Made by a program: the position numbers and the translations under genes
Source of the DNA: an uncultured Porphyromonadaceae bacterium
Lineage (GTDB): Bacteria; Bacteroidota; Bacteroidia; Bacteroidales; Muribaculaceae
Direction of reading: 5' to 3'
NCBI GenBank assembly: GCA_902495075.1
Contig: CABUVO010000021.1
Span: forward strand, 16,548-80,547
DNA: 64,000 nucleotides
Shown: positions 27,139-36,088 of the stretch, one piece after another
Position numbering within the stretch: the stretch's first letter is position 1
Layout: every line of letters starts with the position of its first letter
The notes under the pieces: model-generated
The model's database searches: none
Seen by the model: the letters and a program-made list of their open reading frames with translations, nothing else
Told to the model about the DNA's origin: nothing

Positions 27139-28320
27139 TCAAAAGTCAATGTCGAAGAAATGTTTCGGTTTAAACCGTTTTGGAGATAGAGAAAGAAGTA
27201 TTCTATAAATGCTGTCAACACTTCCCTCTTTATGGTAAGGATTTATACCTGCCGTTTGACAGTATTCTCTAACTTCCGGTGAAAGGATATACCGGAGCGC
27301 GGCGCATATATCCTCTTTCTGAGGTGTGCATTCAAACACGGTGTTGCCTCTGGCTCTCCCTTTCTGGCGGTCACCTATATTTAGTGTCGGGATCCCCAAA
27401 GAGGGAGCCTCTATAAGTCCACTTGATGAATTTCCCACAACGGCTGCAGCATGTGCAAGAGCAGAATAATACCTTGCTCTCCCAAGCGATTTTACAGCTA
27501 AAGCCCTGCCGTGACTGGCTGCACACCACTTCTCAGTCATTTCTGCCACAGCTCTTCCCTCAGCATCTGAATTAGGCATAGTGAAAATCACACATACCTC
27601 ATTCTCTTTCTTCCCCTCAATTACAATTTCGTCAAGAGCCTCAAGCAACGCATCGGTCTGTCCTACTGCCTCTCCTGGCTGCATCGTGACCGGATGAAAT
27701 GTCACTATTATGAATCCATCTGCAAGTTTCACCCCGAGACTTTGCTCCAACGCGTCTTTGCTCATCGGCTTGAAACGGGAAATAGCATCTACTGCCGCAC
27801 TTCCGACATTAAATACCCGTTCGGGCTCCTCCCCCATCTGAATCACACGTTGGCGATACTCCTCCGTTGCCGTGAAATGATATGTGGAAAGCTTGGTAAT
27901 GGCATGTCGGATGAAATCGTCATATGCTCCTTCCGTGATTTCTCCACCATGAAGATGAGCAACCGGAATGCCGAATATTGCGGCGGCAGAAGCGGCGGCA
28001 AGCATCTCGTAGCGATCTCCGAGAATAAGTATCATATTCGGATTCAAAGAGGCGAAAGCATCTGCGAAACCATCCATCGCCACACTCATCGCCTTGACAG
28101 TTCCTCTTGAGGAATCATCGTCAAGCGGCAGTGGGATTCTTACATCGACGTCAAAACCATCTTTTTCTATCTCCTCAACCGTCATTCCATAACGTGGTGA
28201 GAGATGCATGTTGGTGGCTATGATTTGCAAACATACTCCATTGGTATCCTTCAATCGCTTCATCAGCTCACTAAGGATACCATACTCAGCTCTTGTACCT
28301 GTTACTACGCAAATGGTCAT
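27139..28320 (-). CDS. neuC: UDP-GlcNAc 2-epimerase (hydrolysing), NeuC/LegG type
   Basis: 393 residues, UDP-N-acetylglucosamine 2-epimerase fold. Signatures are the N-terminal VTGTRAEYGILSELMKRL, ILGDRYEMLAAASAAAIFGIPVAHLHGGE, and VVGNSSSGLIEAPSLGIPTLNIGDRQKGR. Hydrolysing members release ManNAc, or 2,4-diacetamido-2,4,6-trideoxymannose in legionaminic-acid pathways, to feed the NeuB-type synthase. Next to a LegC aminotransferase, the LegG role is the better guess. The start overlaps the neuB stop by 4 nt. The last residues (KRFKPKHFFDIDF) are a short non-conserved tail. Confidence 0.88.
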   Translation of the reverse strand: MTICVVTGTRAEYGILSELMKRLKDTNGVCLQIIATNMHLSPRYGMTVEEIEKDGFDVDVRIPLPLDDDSSRGTVKAMSVAMDGFADAFASLNPNMILILGDRYEMLAAASAAAIFGIPVAHLHGGEITEGAYDDFIRHAITKLSTYHFTATEEYRQRVIQMGEEPERVFNVGSAAVDAISRFKPMSKDALEQSLGVKLADGFIIVTFHPVTMQPGEAVGQTDALLEALDEIVIEGKKENEVCVIFTMPNSDAEGRAVAEMTEKWCAASHGRALAVKSLGRARYYSALAHAAAVVGNSSSGLIEAPSLGIPTLNIGDRQKGRARGNTVFECTPQKEDICAALRYILSPEVREYCQTAGINPYHKEGSVDSIYRILLSLSPKRFKPKHFFDIDF

Positions 28321-29315
28321 AATAATATCTGCTCGTCGGGGAGAAAGTCGCGAATCGCCCGGGTGCCAACGATCTCAAGCCAACGCATAGGTGAGATACC
28401 GGTGCCGGGGCGTTTGGTGGTCATATTATCATCGGTAAGAATCTCCCCTTTCTTTATATGTCGTGACGCCACTATACTTTTTCTGGCAACTCCTTTGTTG
28501 CCAACTTCTGAAGCCGTAGGATGTTTCACCTCACTGCCGAGTGCTTTTTCGATATTTCTTATAGCTGAGACCATCGCCTTGAGTTCATGAGGCTCCAATG
28601 ATGCCTTATGGTCAGGACCGGGAAGATTCCGCGACAATGTGAAATGTTTCTCTATTACGGAAGCTCCCAAAGCAGCCGCCGCAATCGGCACCTCAATACC
28701 GAGTGTGTGGTCAGAAAGTCCTATATTTTCCCCCAACTCCTTCAGCGATAGCATCGCCCGAAGATTCACATCCTCCATCGGAGTGGGATATTGTGTGTTG
28801 CAATGCAGCAAAGTCATTTTATGCAGATCGTTGCCGCATTCATGCAATACCCTTACCGCATCTTTCACTTCCTCCATATCGCACATCCCCGTAGATATTA
28901 TCACTTCCTCATTATAGGATGCTATCTTACGAAGATAAGGGAAATTGGTAATTTCTCCTGAAGGGATTTTCCATACATCGATACCAAGCTCATGCAGGAA
29001 GTCAATGCTTTCCAGATCAAAAGCCGTAGAAAGGAATTTGATACCTCGTTTCCTACAGTGTTCAATCAGTTTCACATGATCCTCCCGACTGAGTTCGAGA
29101 CGCTTAAGCATAGCCAGCTGCGAATCGTCTGCATCCCCTATGTTCCGTTTCTGATATTCAGCCTTCCGGGCATCCTTGGTCACAAGATTCTCTGCCTTGA
29201 AAGTCTGAAACTTCACATAATCAGCACCGGCATCAGCCGCAGCATCCACCAACTTCATCGCCGTTTCCAGCGACCCGTTGTGATTCACCCCCGCTTCTGC
29301 AATAATCCGCAACAT
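28317..29315 (-). CDS. neuB: N-acetylneuraminate/legionaminate synthase (NeuB family)
   Basis: 332 residues: a TIM-barrel synthase domain (about 1-270; IIAEAGVNHNGS, ADYVKFQTFKAENLVT, VWKIPSGEITNFPYL, STGM, LLHCNTQYPTP, GLSDHT) and a C-terminal SAF/antifreeze-like domain (RKSIVASRHIKKGEILTDDN). It condenses a 2-epimerase product with phosphoenolpyruvate to form a nine-carbon nonulosonic acid. Neu5Ac and legionaminate synthases share these motifs. It overlaps neuC by 4 nt and begins 1 nt after the acetyltransferase stop, a tight operon. Confidence 0.9.
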   Translation of the reverse strand: MLRIIAEAGVNHNGSLETAMKLVDAAADAGADYVKFQTFKAENLVTKDARKAEYQKRNIGDADDSQLAMLKRLELSREDHVKLIEHCRKRGIKFLSTAFDLESIDFLHELGIDVWKIPSGEITNFPYLRKIASYNEEVIISTGMCDMEEVKDAVRVLHECGNDLHKMTLLHCNTQYPTPMEDVNLRAMLSLKELGENIGLSDHTLGIEVPIAAAALGASVIEKHFTLSRNLPGPDHKASLEPHELKAMVSAIRNIEKALGSEVKHPTASEVGNKGVARKSIVASRHIKKGEILTDDNMTTKRPGTGISPMRWLEIVGTRAIRDFLPDEQILL

Positions 29316-29316
29316 A

Positions 29317-29946
29317 TTATTTTACCTTTCTCGCCGGATAGCCGATATATGAGCCGGCGGAGAGCGCATCTTTCGCCACTAAAGAACCGGCACCTACAAA
29401 CACATCATCACCAACATTTGTGCATTGAACCAGCGTCGCACCACTTCCTATAAAACAACGCCTTCCTACGCAGCAAGCGCCATTTATTTTTGCTCCCGTG
29501 GATACATGGGTATAATCTCCCACTTCGGAGTCATGCTCCACAATTGCTCCGGTATTGATTATCACGCTGTCGCCGACAACCGCCGATGAATTGACCACTG
29601 CCTGATGCAAGACAACCGATCCCTCACCAATCTTTGCATACGGTGAAACGAATGCTGTGGATGCCACTACTCTTGCCAACGTTCCTCCCGCTTCCTTCAC
29701 TCTTTCATGAAGTCTCTCTCTGGGCACAGGATTCTCGATGGCACCCAAAGTAATCACAAACTCACAATCATTCACAAAAGAGGGAATGTCTTCATCAGTT
29801 CCGATCACAGGATATCCAGACACCATCGTGCCTATTCTTTCCGGCATGTCAAGCACTCCACGGATTTTCATTCCGGCGCTGACTGCCGCATCAATCACCG
29901 ACCGACAATGTCCCCCTCCCCCTATAAGTATCAATTCCTTATCCAT
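29317..29946 (-). CDS. PglD/NeuD-type sugar acyltransferase (left-handed beta-helix)
   Basis: 209 residues. An N-terminal Rossmann-like PglD_N domain (LILIGGGGHCRSVIDAA) binds the sugar nucleotide, and a hexapeptide-repeat beta-helix (about 90-205) has the His of IVEHDSEVGDYTHVSTGAKINGACCVG and a C-terminal GYPARKVK. The family N-acetylates UDP-4-amino sugars (PglD, LegH-like) or O-acetylates sialic acid (NeuD). Between LegC and NeuB, N-acetylation of the LegC product is the likeliest role, but that is inference. Confidence 0.83.
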   Translation of the reverse strand: MDKELILIGGGGHCRSVIDAAVSAGMKIRGVLDMPERIGTMVSGYPVIGTDEDIPSFVNDCEFVITLGAIENPVPRERLHERVKEAGGTLARVVASTAFVSPYAKIGEGSVVLHQAVVNSSAVVGDSVIINTGAIVEHDSEVGDYTHVSTGAKINGACCVGRRCFIGSGATLVQCTNVGDDVFVGAGSLVAKDALSAGSYIGYPARKVK

Positions 29947-29950
29947 CAGA

Positions 29951-29986
29951 AACTAAACATTTAACATTAAACATTAAACATTAAAC
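29951..29986. repeat. ATTAAACATT repeat array (family B, copy 1)
   Basis: Tandem ACATTTAACATTAAACATT words fill the 27-nt gap between the acetyltransferase and the aminotransferase and enter the aminotransferase 3' end: its last codons Phe-Asn-Val and the TAA stop read from the array. Confidence 0.7.
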
Positions 29987-31140
29987 GGGACAACGGACGA
30001 CGGTAAGTTTACGATCGTGTCGGCAAGACGTATGGTATTCTCCTGTCCGTCTCTCTCACACTTTTCAAACATCGGCAATCGCCACATGAGCTCCCATATC
30101 GGGCGAGTCATCACGCCATGATCGTTACTGTATTCCAAGAATCGGTCACGTTCCTCTCTTGAAGGGAATGCTACGGCATTCAGCCAATAATTCGAAACGC
30201 TATTTGCCGGCTCAGCCATAAAACGTATTCCTCCCGGTTCTCCTTCGAAGAATTTTTTATATACCTCGGCTGTCTCCCTCTTCGATTTGAGGAAGCCGTC
30301 GATTTCCTCAAGCTGAGCACACCCCAGGGCGGCATTGATATTAGGCATACGGTAATTATATCCGATATGGTCATGCACAAACTCCCATCGCGAGGGCACC
30401 TTTGCCTGAGTTGTAAGATGCTTTGCAAAGTCGGCAAGCTTCTCGTCATTGAAAAGCAACATACCTCCTCCTCCCGTGGTGATGGTTTTATTACCATTGA
30501 AACTGATGGCGCCAACCCTGCCGAACGTACCGGTATGCTTACCTTTGTAAAAGGATCCTATACTCTCGGCGGCATCCTCCACAAGTTCGATTCCATATTC
30601 ATCGCAGATTGCAGCAATCTCATCTATGCGGCATGGATGACCGAAAGTATGCATCGGCACCACACTCTTTATTCTTCTGCCGGTTTTACGGTTGCGCAAC
30701 ACTCCCTCCGCATCTCTCACACTGTTGTCTTCCAGCCAACGGCGAAGTGCATCCGGTGAGAGACCCATGGTGTCGGCATCCACATCAATAAAAACGGGAT
30801 GCGCACCGATATACGATATGGCATTGCAAGTGGCGATAAACGATAATGCCTGTGTCAATACCTCGTCATCACGTTCCGTTCCGGCGAGCATCAGAGCCAT
30901 ATGCAGCGCGTTCGTACCGCTCACACAAACCACTGCCCTCCGGGCACCGGTAAATGCCGCCATATCCCTTTCAAAACGGTCAACGAATGCACCTACACTC
31001 GATACAAACGTAGTGTCAATGCATTCGTTGAGATATTTCTTTTCATTTCCGGCAAATGTCGGGGCATGCAGGGGCACAAACTCCCCTTCCTTAGCGCCAA
31101 AGCGCTCCCTGATCATCCCAAGAATCAAATCATAATCCAT
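29974..31140 (-). CDS. LegC-family sugar aminotransferase (DegT/DnrJ/EryC1)
   Basis: 388 residues, PLP aminotransferase fold. The opening VPLHAPTFAGNEKKYLNECI and TTFVSSVG are characteristic of LegC/GDP- or UDP-4-keto-6-deoxy sugar aminotransferases. The PLP lysine is in ISFNGNKTITTGGGG and the GHPCRIDEIAAICDE and EDAAESIGS segments are conserved. LegC aminates a 4-keto-6-deoxy-GlcNAc nucleotide, an early step to legionaminic or related acids. The matching 4,6-dehydratase (LegB) is not in the window. The C-terminal Phe-Asn-Val-stop comes from repeat family B. It begins 6 nt after the upstream GYF gene stop. Confidence 0.86.
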   Translation of the reverse strand: MDYDLILGMIRERFGAKEGEFVPLHAPTFAGNEKKYLNECIDTTFVSSVGAFVDRFERDMAAFTGARRAVVCVSGTNALHMALMLAGTERDDEVLTQALSFIATCNAISYIGAHPVFIDVDADTMGLSPDALRRWLEDNSVRDAEGVLRNRKTGRRIKSVVPMHTFGHPCRIDEIAAICDEYGIELVEDAAESIGSFYKGKHTGTFGRVGAISFNGNKTITTGGGGMLLFNDEKLADFAKHLTTQAKVPSRWEFVHDHIGYNYRMPNINAALGCAQLEEIDGFLKSKRETAEVYKKFFEGEPGGIRFMAEPANSVSNYWLNAVAFPSREERDRFLEYSNDHGVMTRPIWELMWRLPMFEKCERDGQENTIRLADTIVNLPSSVVPFNV

Positions 31141-31146
31141 ATTCCA

Positions 31147-31722
31147 TCAAAAATTCATATTCACCAGAAATGAGTAAAGAATCAGCCCCAGAAAAAAAGT
31201 GATGCCCACCCACATTTTAGCATTGCGGGCGGCATTATGCGCTTCTTTTCTATAGCGCTCCCTCTCTTCAGGTGTATAGAGATTCTTCCCATTCTTAGAT
31301 TCGCTATGGCATGCCTGATCCCATGCCTTTCGCGATAACACAGAATAATATATCGCCACAAAGCCGGTAGGAGGAAAACAAAGGAGCGTCAAAAGAATCG
31401 AGACTGTTAGGAGCGACACCGGTGGTTGATCCGGGTTCTCCGGCTCATCCGTCGGCATCGGATAAGGGTAGCCTCCGAATCCCGCTGCGGGTGTCTCTTC
31501 TACTATCTCCGGTTCCCTGGGGACCACGGCAGCCGGATGCATTTCGTCAAAGATGCGTTGACGATAATAGCGACATATATCCGCTACCGAACCTGCGTGC
31601 TCCCAGTCTTCCATACCCTTCGTCCAGACATATGTCGAAGGTCCGACACCCGCCTCATGAAGGGCATCGAGAGTGAACGGTCCGCGCCGTTCTCCGTCAA
31701 TCATCGCAAAATATACAGCCAT
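31147..31722 (-). CDS. GYF-domain (DUF4339) plus CD225/dispanin-like membrane protein
   Basis: 191 residues. The N-terminus (MAVYFAMIDGERRGPFTLDALHEAGVG, YVWTKGMEDWEHAGSV) is a GYF_2/DUF4339 domain, here residues 1-50. A proline-rich linker follows (about 60-100), then a hydrophobic segment (SLLTVSILLTLLCFPPTGFVAIYYSVLS) with the P-P-x-G-x-x-A-I-x-Y-S pattern of CD225/dispanin proteins, and a last helix. Probably an inner-membrane protein with a cytoplasmic GYF domain. Function unknown. It starts 2 nt after a second protein of the same architecture, so the pair arose by duplication or works together. Confidence 0.72.
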   Translation of the reverse strand: MAVYFAMIDGERRGPFTLDALHEAGVGPSTYVWTKGMEDWEHAGSVADICRYYRQRIFDEMHPAAVVPREPEIVEETPAAGFGGYPYPMPTDEPENPDQPPVSLLTVSILLTLLCFPPTGFVAIYYSVLSRKAWDQACHSESKNGKNLYTPEERERYRKEAHNAARNAKMWVGITFFLGLILYSFLVNMNF

Positions 31723-31724
31723 CG

Positions 31725-32321
31725 TCAGTTAGCCATATTCATCAGTTGCCTTGTCAGATCGCCGGTAACACCTGTGACAGTAAGCATAAAACCAATCCCA
31801 CCAAGCACAAGTGCGATTATCGTCATTGTGCGGGCGGAGGAATTGCTCATATTCCCATTCTCTTCGAAACCTTCGTTATAGAATCTGTTGGCGGCATTCG
31901 CCTTTGTGATTCCGATGATGCCGAATATCATGCCAATGCATGAGAACAATGCACCGAAAATCGTACCAACGATAGCCCATGGCAACCAGTTGGTATGTTG
32001 TATCGGCTGGGGATTGCGCCCATATACTGAATAAGGATCCGGATGCTGACTATAGGGAGGCTGCTGCCCTCCATAAGGAGGGCGCTGACCATAAGGATAC
32101 TGCCCCGCATAAGGATTCACGGGCTCTTCCGGACGCGCATAGCCCCCGAAAGCTGAATCATTCATAAAGATATCGGCGAGCTCGGGAAGAGACTCTGCCC
32201 TAACCCAATCGGGCAATCCCTGACGCCAAACAAAAGAATCTGGCTGCAGACCTACCGTCATAAGCTGGTTTTTTGGAAAAGGACCAGCTTGCACTCCATT
32301 TATGATTACAAAATAATCCAC
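31725..32321 (-). CDS. GYF-domain (DUF4339) membrane protein with Pro/Tyr/Gln-rich linker
   Basis: 198 residues. The GYF_2 domain lies at about 1-45 (MDYFVIINGVQAGPFPKNQL, FVWRQGLPDWVRAE). A low-complexity linker of Gly-Gln-Tyr-Pro repeats covers about 60-105. Two membrane helices follow (about 112-140, IVGTIFGALFSCIGMIFGIIG, and 165-188, TMTIIALVLGGIGFMLTVTG) separated by a KANAANRFYNEGFEENGN loop. It may head the transcript running into the nonulosonic-acid genes. Function unknown; GYF domains usually bind proline-rich peptides, so the linkers of this protein and its neighbour are possible ligands (inference). Confidence 0.72.
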   Translation of the reverse strand: MDYFVIINGVQAGPFPKNQLMTVGLQPDSFVWRQGLPDWVRAESLPELADIFMNDSAFGGYARPEEPVNPYAGQYPYGQRPPYGGQQPPYSQHPDPYSVYGRNPQPIQHTNWLPWAIVGTIFGALFSCIGMIFGIIGITKANAANRFYNEGFEENGNMSNSSARTMTIIALVLGGIGFMLTVTGVTGDLTRQLMNMAN

Positions 32322-32332
32322 TATATTATAAT

Positions 32333-32450
32333 GTTTAATGTGAAATGTTCAATGTGTAATGTGTAATGTGAAATTAGGGATGTTTAATGTGTAATGCCGG
32401 ATTTTTGTCTCAAATCATTAAACATTACACATTAAACATTCAACATTATT
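32333..32450. repeat. Inverted AATGTTTAAT/ATTAAACATT repeat array (family B, copy 2)
   Basis: A left arm of TAATGTTTAATGTG, AATGTTCAATGTG and TAATGTGTAATG words and a right arm of ATTAAACATTACACATTAAAC words, about 30 nt apart, form a long imperfect inverted repeat. It fills the gap between secA, whose stop is at its edge, and the GYF gene. No promoter consensus was seen inside. Confidence 0.7.
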
Positions 32451-35400
32451 TTAGAGTCCTCGTCCGTGGCAGTTCTTGTATTTCTTGCCTGATCCACAAG
32501 GACACGGATCGTTACGACCGATCTTCGGACCAACCTTGATAGGCTGCTGTGTCGGAGCGGGACGGTTCACACTCGCTGCTGCCTGACGCTGTGCGCTCTC
32601 TCCGGGATATGAATCGCGGGTGGTGCTGTAATTGGCATACGGATTATAGGCGCGAGCCTGTGCCTGGGCTGCCTTCTGCTGCATTGCCTGAGCTTCAGCG
32701 GCTTTTGCCTCGGCAGCCTTAGCCTCGTCATAATCCGCCACTGCGGCTTTACCTCGCATCAAAGTTGCCACAGCCTTTGAGTTCATATCATAAAGCATCT
32801 TCTTCCAGAGCTCGAAAGCCTCTATCTTATAGATCACAAGAGGATCTTTCTGCTCATATGAAGCATTCTGCACCGACTTGCGGAGTTCATCCATCTCACG
32901 AAGCTGCTCCTGCCATGCCTTGTCGATAGAAGAAAGCAGCACTGTCTTCTCCCATGCCTTTGTCAGAGGCTTGCACTCGTTGGCATAACACTCCTCGATA
33001 TCTGCCTTGATATTGAACATTCTCCGACCATCGCTTACTGGAACACCGATAAGCCCCTTGGCTCCTCTCTCCTCCACAAATTCTTTGATATAGGGAATCA
33101 GAGCCTGTGCCATTTTCTCTTTCTTGCGTGAGAAAGTTTGCATTGCCTCATCTGCCAGCTTGTCAGCAAGGTCTCGTGAGTCTATTTTATTGAATTCCGT
33201 TTCCGTAACCGGAGATTCTATAGCAAACGACTTGTTCACGTCCTCTGTAAACTCCTCAAAGCTGCTGTATTTTCGATTTGCAAGCTCAGTTGCAAGCTCA
33301 TATATCATATTGGCGATATCGGTGCCGATACGCTCACCCTTGAGAGCATTCTGGCGACGACCATACACACCCTTTCTCTGGGCGTTCATGATGTCATCAT
33401 ATTCCACCAGACGCTTACGGATACCAAAATTGTTCTCCTCTACACGCTTCTGGGCATTCTCGATAGACTTGGTGACCATGCTGTTCTCAATCATCTCACC
33501 CTCCTTGAAGCCGAGACGGTCGAGCATCTTGACAACGCGGTCGTTGGCAAAGAGTCGCATCACGGTGTCTTCGAAAGATACAAAGAATACAGAGCTACCG
33601 GGGTCTCCCTGACGTCCGGCACGTCCGCGAAGCTGACGGTCTACACGACGAGATTCATGACGCTCTGTACCGATGATGGCAAGACCACCTGCTGCTTTCA
33701 CTTCATCGGAAAGCTTGATGTCAGTACCACGACCCGCCATGTTGGTAGCGATGGTGACAGTTCCTTTCTGACCAGCCTGAGCCACGATATCCGCCTCTTT
33801 CTGATGCAGCTTCGCATTCAGCACCTGATGCGGAATTTTACGAAGTTTAAGCATCTTTGAAAGCAACTCGGAGATCTCAACCGAAGTGGTACCGACCAAC
33901 ACAGGTCTGCCTGCATTCACCATGTCTTCCACTTCCTGGATAACAGCGGCATATTTCTCTTTCTTGGTGCGATAAACGCGGTCGTTCATGTCGTTACGGA
34001 TTACCGGACGGTTCGTCGGAATCTCGATGACATCGAGTTTATAGATATCATAGAACTCGCCTGCCTCAGTCATGGCGGTACCGGTCATACCGGCGAGTTT
34101 GCGATACATACGGAAATAGTTCTGCAGTGTAATAGTCGCATAAGTCTGAGTCGCAGCTTCCACTTTCACACCCTCCTTAGCCTCGATAGCCTGATGCAGA
34201 CCGTCGGAATAGCGGCGACCCTCCATGATACGACCCGTCTGTTCGTCTACGATCTTGATCTTGTTGTCGTCGATCACATATTCCACATCCTTGTCGAAGA
34301 GTGTGTATGCTTTCAGTAGCTGATTCACGGTGTGAACGCGCTCTGCCTTCACAGCATAGTTCTGAAGGAGCTGGTCTTTCTTTTCCTGCTTCTCCTCGGC
34401 TGAGAGATCCTCATTCTCCACAGCTGAAAGCTGGGCTGCGATGTCAGGGAGGATAAAGAATTCAGGGTCCTGGGTTGTGCCGGTGAGAACCTCGATACCC
34501 TTATCGGTAAGCTCGATAGAATGATTTTTCTCATCGATCACAAAATAAAGCGGTTCCACAGCCTTAGGCATCTCGCGGTTGTTATCCTGCATATATTTCG
34601 CCTCAACCTTAAGCATCAACTGTTTGATACCATCCTCGCTGAGGTAGCGGATAAGTGGACCATGTTTCGGCAGAGCCTTGTAAACGCGGAAGAGTGCGAG
34701 ACCGCCCTCTTCAAGGTCGCCTTTTGATATCTTGTCCTTGGCTTCGAGAAGCAGCGACTGAGCGAGCTTGCGCTGAGCGTTCACCACTTTCTCCACGTTA
34801 GGTTTGAATTCATTAAACATCTGGTCGTCACCCTTAGGCACGGGACCGGAAATGATAAGAGGTGTTCTTGCATCATCGATAAGCACAGAGTCGACCTCAT
34901 CGACAATCGCATAATAATGCTCGTCGCGCTGCACAAGATCCTCTGTCTGCACTGCCATATTGTCACGCAGATAGTCGAAACCGAACTCGTTGTTGGTTCC
35001 GAATGTAATGTCGCAGCGGTAAGCATTGCGGCGTTCTTCAGAGTTGGGTTGTGTCTTGTCGATGCAATCCACAGTAAGACCATGGAACTGATAAAGCGGA
35101 CCCATCCATTCGGAGTCACGTTTTGCAAGATAATCGTTCACGGTCACCACGTGCACACCCTCGCCTGTAAGGGCGTTGAGGAATACCGGAAGCGTAGCCA
35201 CAAGGGTCTTACCTTCACCGGTAGCCATCTCGGCGATATTGTTGGTGACTTTGCCATTGTTCATCAAACCATGGAGCACCATACCTCCGATAAGCTGCAC
35301 GTCATAGTGCATCATATCCCATTTCACAAGATTACCACCTGCAACCCACTCATTCTTATATATCGCCTTGTCACCTTCGATTGTAACAAAGTCTTTTCCT

Positions 35401-35822
35401 GCTGCAGCAAGCTCACGGTCGGCATCAGTAGCCGTAACCTCAATAGTCTCGTTTTCCTTGAAACGACGAGCTGTCTCCTTAACTATGGCAAACACTTCCG
35501 GTAGAGCTGCGTCAAGCTCTTTGGCGTAATTGTCAAACATCTCCTCGCGAAGATCATCAATCTTCTTCCAGAGAGGTTCGCGTTTGTCATAATCAAGCGT
35601 TTCGATTTCAGCACGCACAGCTGCCATCTGATCCTTATATTCCTTAGCACCACCACGGATGCGGTCACGGATTGTATCGATACGTCCGCGAAGCTCATCA
35701 TTCGAAATGTCTGTAATCTGTGCACTTATAGGATTGATCTCTTTCTCCAGGCGCTGCCAAAGCGGACGCACCGCACGCTCAGACTGGTCGCCAAAAATTT
35801 TATGTAATAATTTTGATATCAT
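32451..35822 (-). CDS. secA: Preprotein translocase ATPase SecA
   Basis: 1123 residues. The cytoplasmic motor that drives Sec export through SecYEG, needed for the signal-peptide proteins here. Visible are the DEAD motor with MATGEGKTLVATLP (Walker A), VDEVDSVLIDDARTPLIISG (Walker B), the second motor with TNMAGRGTDIKL and RQLRGRAGRQGDPGSS, and a C-terminal zinc finger PCPCGSGKKYKNCHG. The length exceeds the roughly 900 of E. coli, as is usual in Bacteroidota, because of extra segments between the motor parts (about 340-440). The C-terminal linker is Ala/Gln-rich (about 1020-1090). The start is the only ATG near the family N-terminus. Confidence 0.97.
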   Translation of the reverse strand: MISKLLHKIFGDQSERAVRPLWQRLEKEINPISAQITDISNDELRGRIDTIRDRIRGGAKEYKDQMAAVRAEIETLDYDKREPLWKKIDDLREEMFDNYAKELDAALPEVFAIVKETARRFKENETIEVTATDADRELAAAGKDFVTIEGDKAIYKNEWVAGGNLVKWDMMHYDVQLIGGMVLHGLMNNGKVTNNIAEMATGEGKTLVATLPVFLNALTGEGVHVVTVNDYLAKRDSEWMGPLYQFHGLTVDCIDKTQPNSEERRNAYRCDITFGTNNEFGFDYLRDNMAVQTEDLVQRDEHYYAIVDEVDSVLIDDARTPLIISGPVPKGDDQMFNEFKPNVEKVVNAQRKLAQSLLLEAKDKISKGDLEEGGLALFRVYKALPKHGPLIRYLSEDGIKQLMLKVEAKYMQDNNREMPKAVEPLYFVIDEKNHSIELTDKGIEVLTGTTQDPEFFILPDIAAQLSAVENEDLSAEEKQEKKDQLLQNYAVKAERVHTVNQLLKAYTLFDKDVEYVIDDNKIKIVDEQTGRIMEGRRYSDGLHQAIEAKEGVKVEAATQTYATITLQNYFRMYRKLAGMTGTAMTEAGEFYDIYKLDVIEIPTNRPVIRNDMNDRVYRTKKEKYAAVIQEVEDMVNAGRPVLVGTTSVEISELLSKMLKLRKIPHQVLNAKLHQKEADIVAQAGQKGTVTIATNMAGRGTDIKLSDEVKAAGGLAIIGTERHESRRVDRQLRGRAGRQGDPGSSVFFVSFEDTVMRLFANDRVVKMLDRLGFKEGEMIENSMVTKSIENAQKRVEENNFGIRKRLVEYDDIMNAQRKGVYGRRQNALKGERIGTDIANMIYELATELANRKYSSFEEFTEDVNKSFAIESPVTETEFNKIDSRDLADKLADEAMQTFSRKKEKMAQALIPYIKEFVEERGAKGLIGVPVSDGRRMFNIKADIEECYANECKPLTKAWEKTVLLSSIDKAWQEQLREMDELRKSVQNASYEQKDPLVIYKIEAFELWKKMLYDMNSKAVATLMRGKAAVADYDEAKAAEAKAAEAQAMQQKAAQAQARAYNPYANYSTTRDSYPGESAQRQAAASVNRPAPTQQPIKVGPKIGRNDPCPCGSGKKYKNCHGRGL

Positions 35823-35837
35823 TGTATTTTATTTTTT

Positions 35838-36087
35838 CAATTTAAATTATTTAAGTTTCGCAAGCTTCAACTTAAAGTTTAAGAGTTTATAAGTTTAAAA
35901 GTTTATCTGGCTCCACTCGGTTTGAACTATTTACTAATATCGCGCCAAACCAATAAACTCATAAACTGCGCATAGCGCAAATAACTTATAAACTTCAACT
36001 TTACGCTTGCGAAAGTTGAATTAAATTACCTTTTCCCTCTCACCTATAACCTTTTACCTATTACCTTTTACCTCTTACCTTTACCCT
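35838..36087. repeat. Composite repeat element: AAGTTTATAAG inverted arms (family C) plus CCTTTTACC array (family D)
   Basis: 35838-36026 holds two inverted arms: AAGTTTCGCAAGCTTCAAC with TTAAAGTTTAAGAGTTTAT words, then ATAAACTCATAAACTGCGCA and TTATAAACTTCAAC words, with a small TGCGCATAGCGCA palindrome. 36027-36087 is a run of CCTTTTACC/CCTATTACC words ending at the stop codon of the PafA-like gene. The first part recurs in reverse orientation at 49889-50041. The 266-nt gap holds no other gene, and no exact TAnnTTTG for secA was found. Confidence 0.75.
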
Positions 36088-36088
36088 T

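Noticed and set aside
27123..27221. Upstream extension of the Crp-family protein
   Set aside because: The extra 33 residues overlap the neuC 3' end and do not fit the family N-terminus; ATG at 27122 is better.
35838..36087. Insertion sequence with transposase
   Set aside because: No ORF longer than a few codons and no typical IS ends; only repeat words are present.
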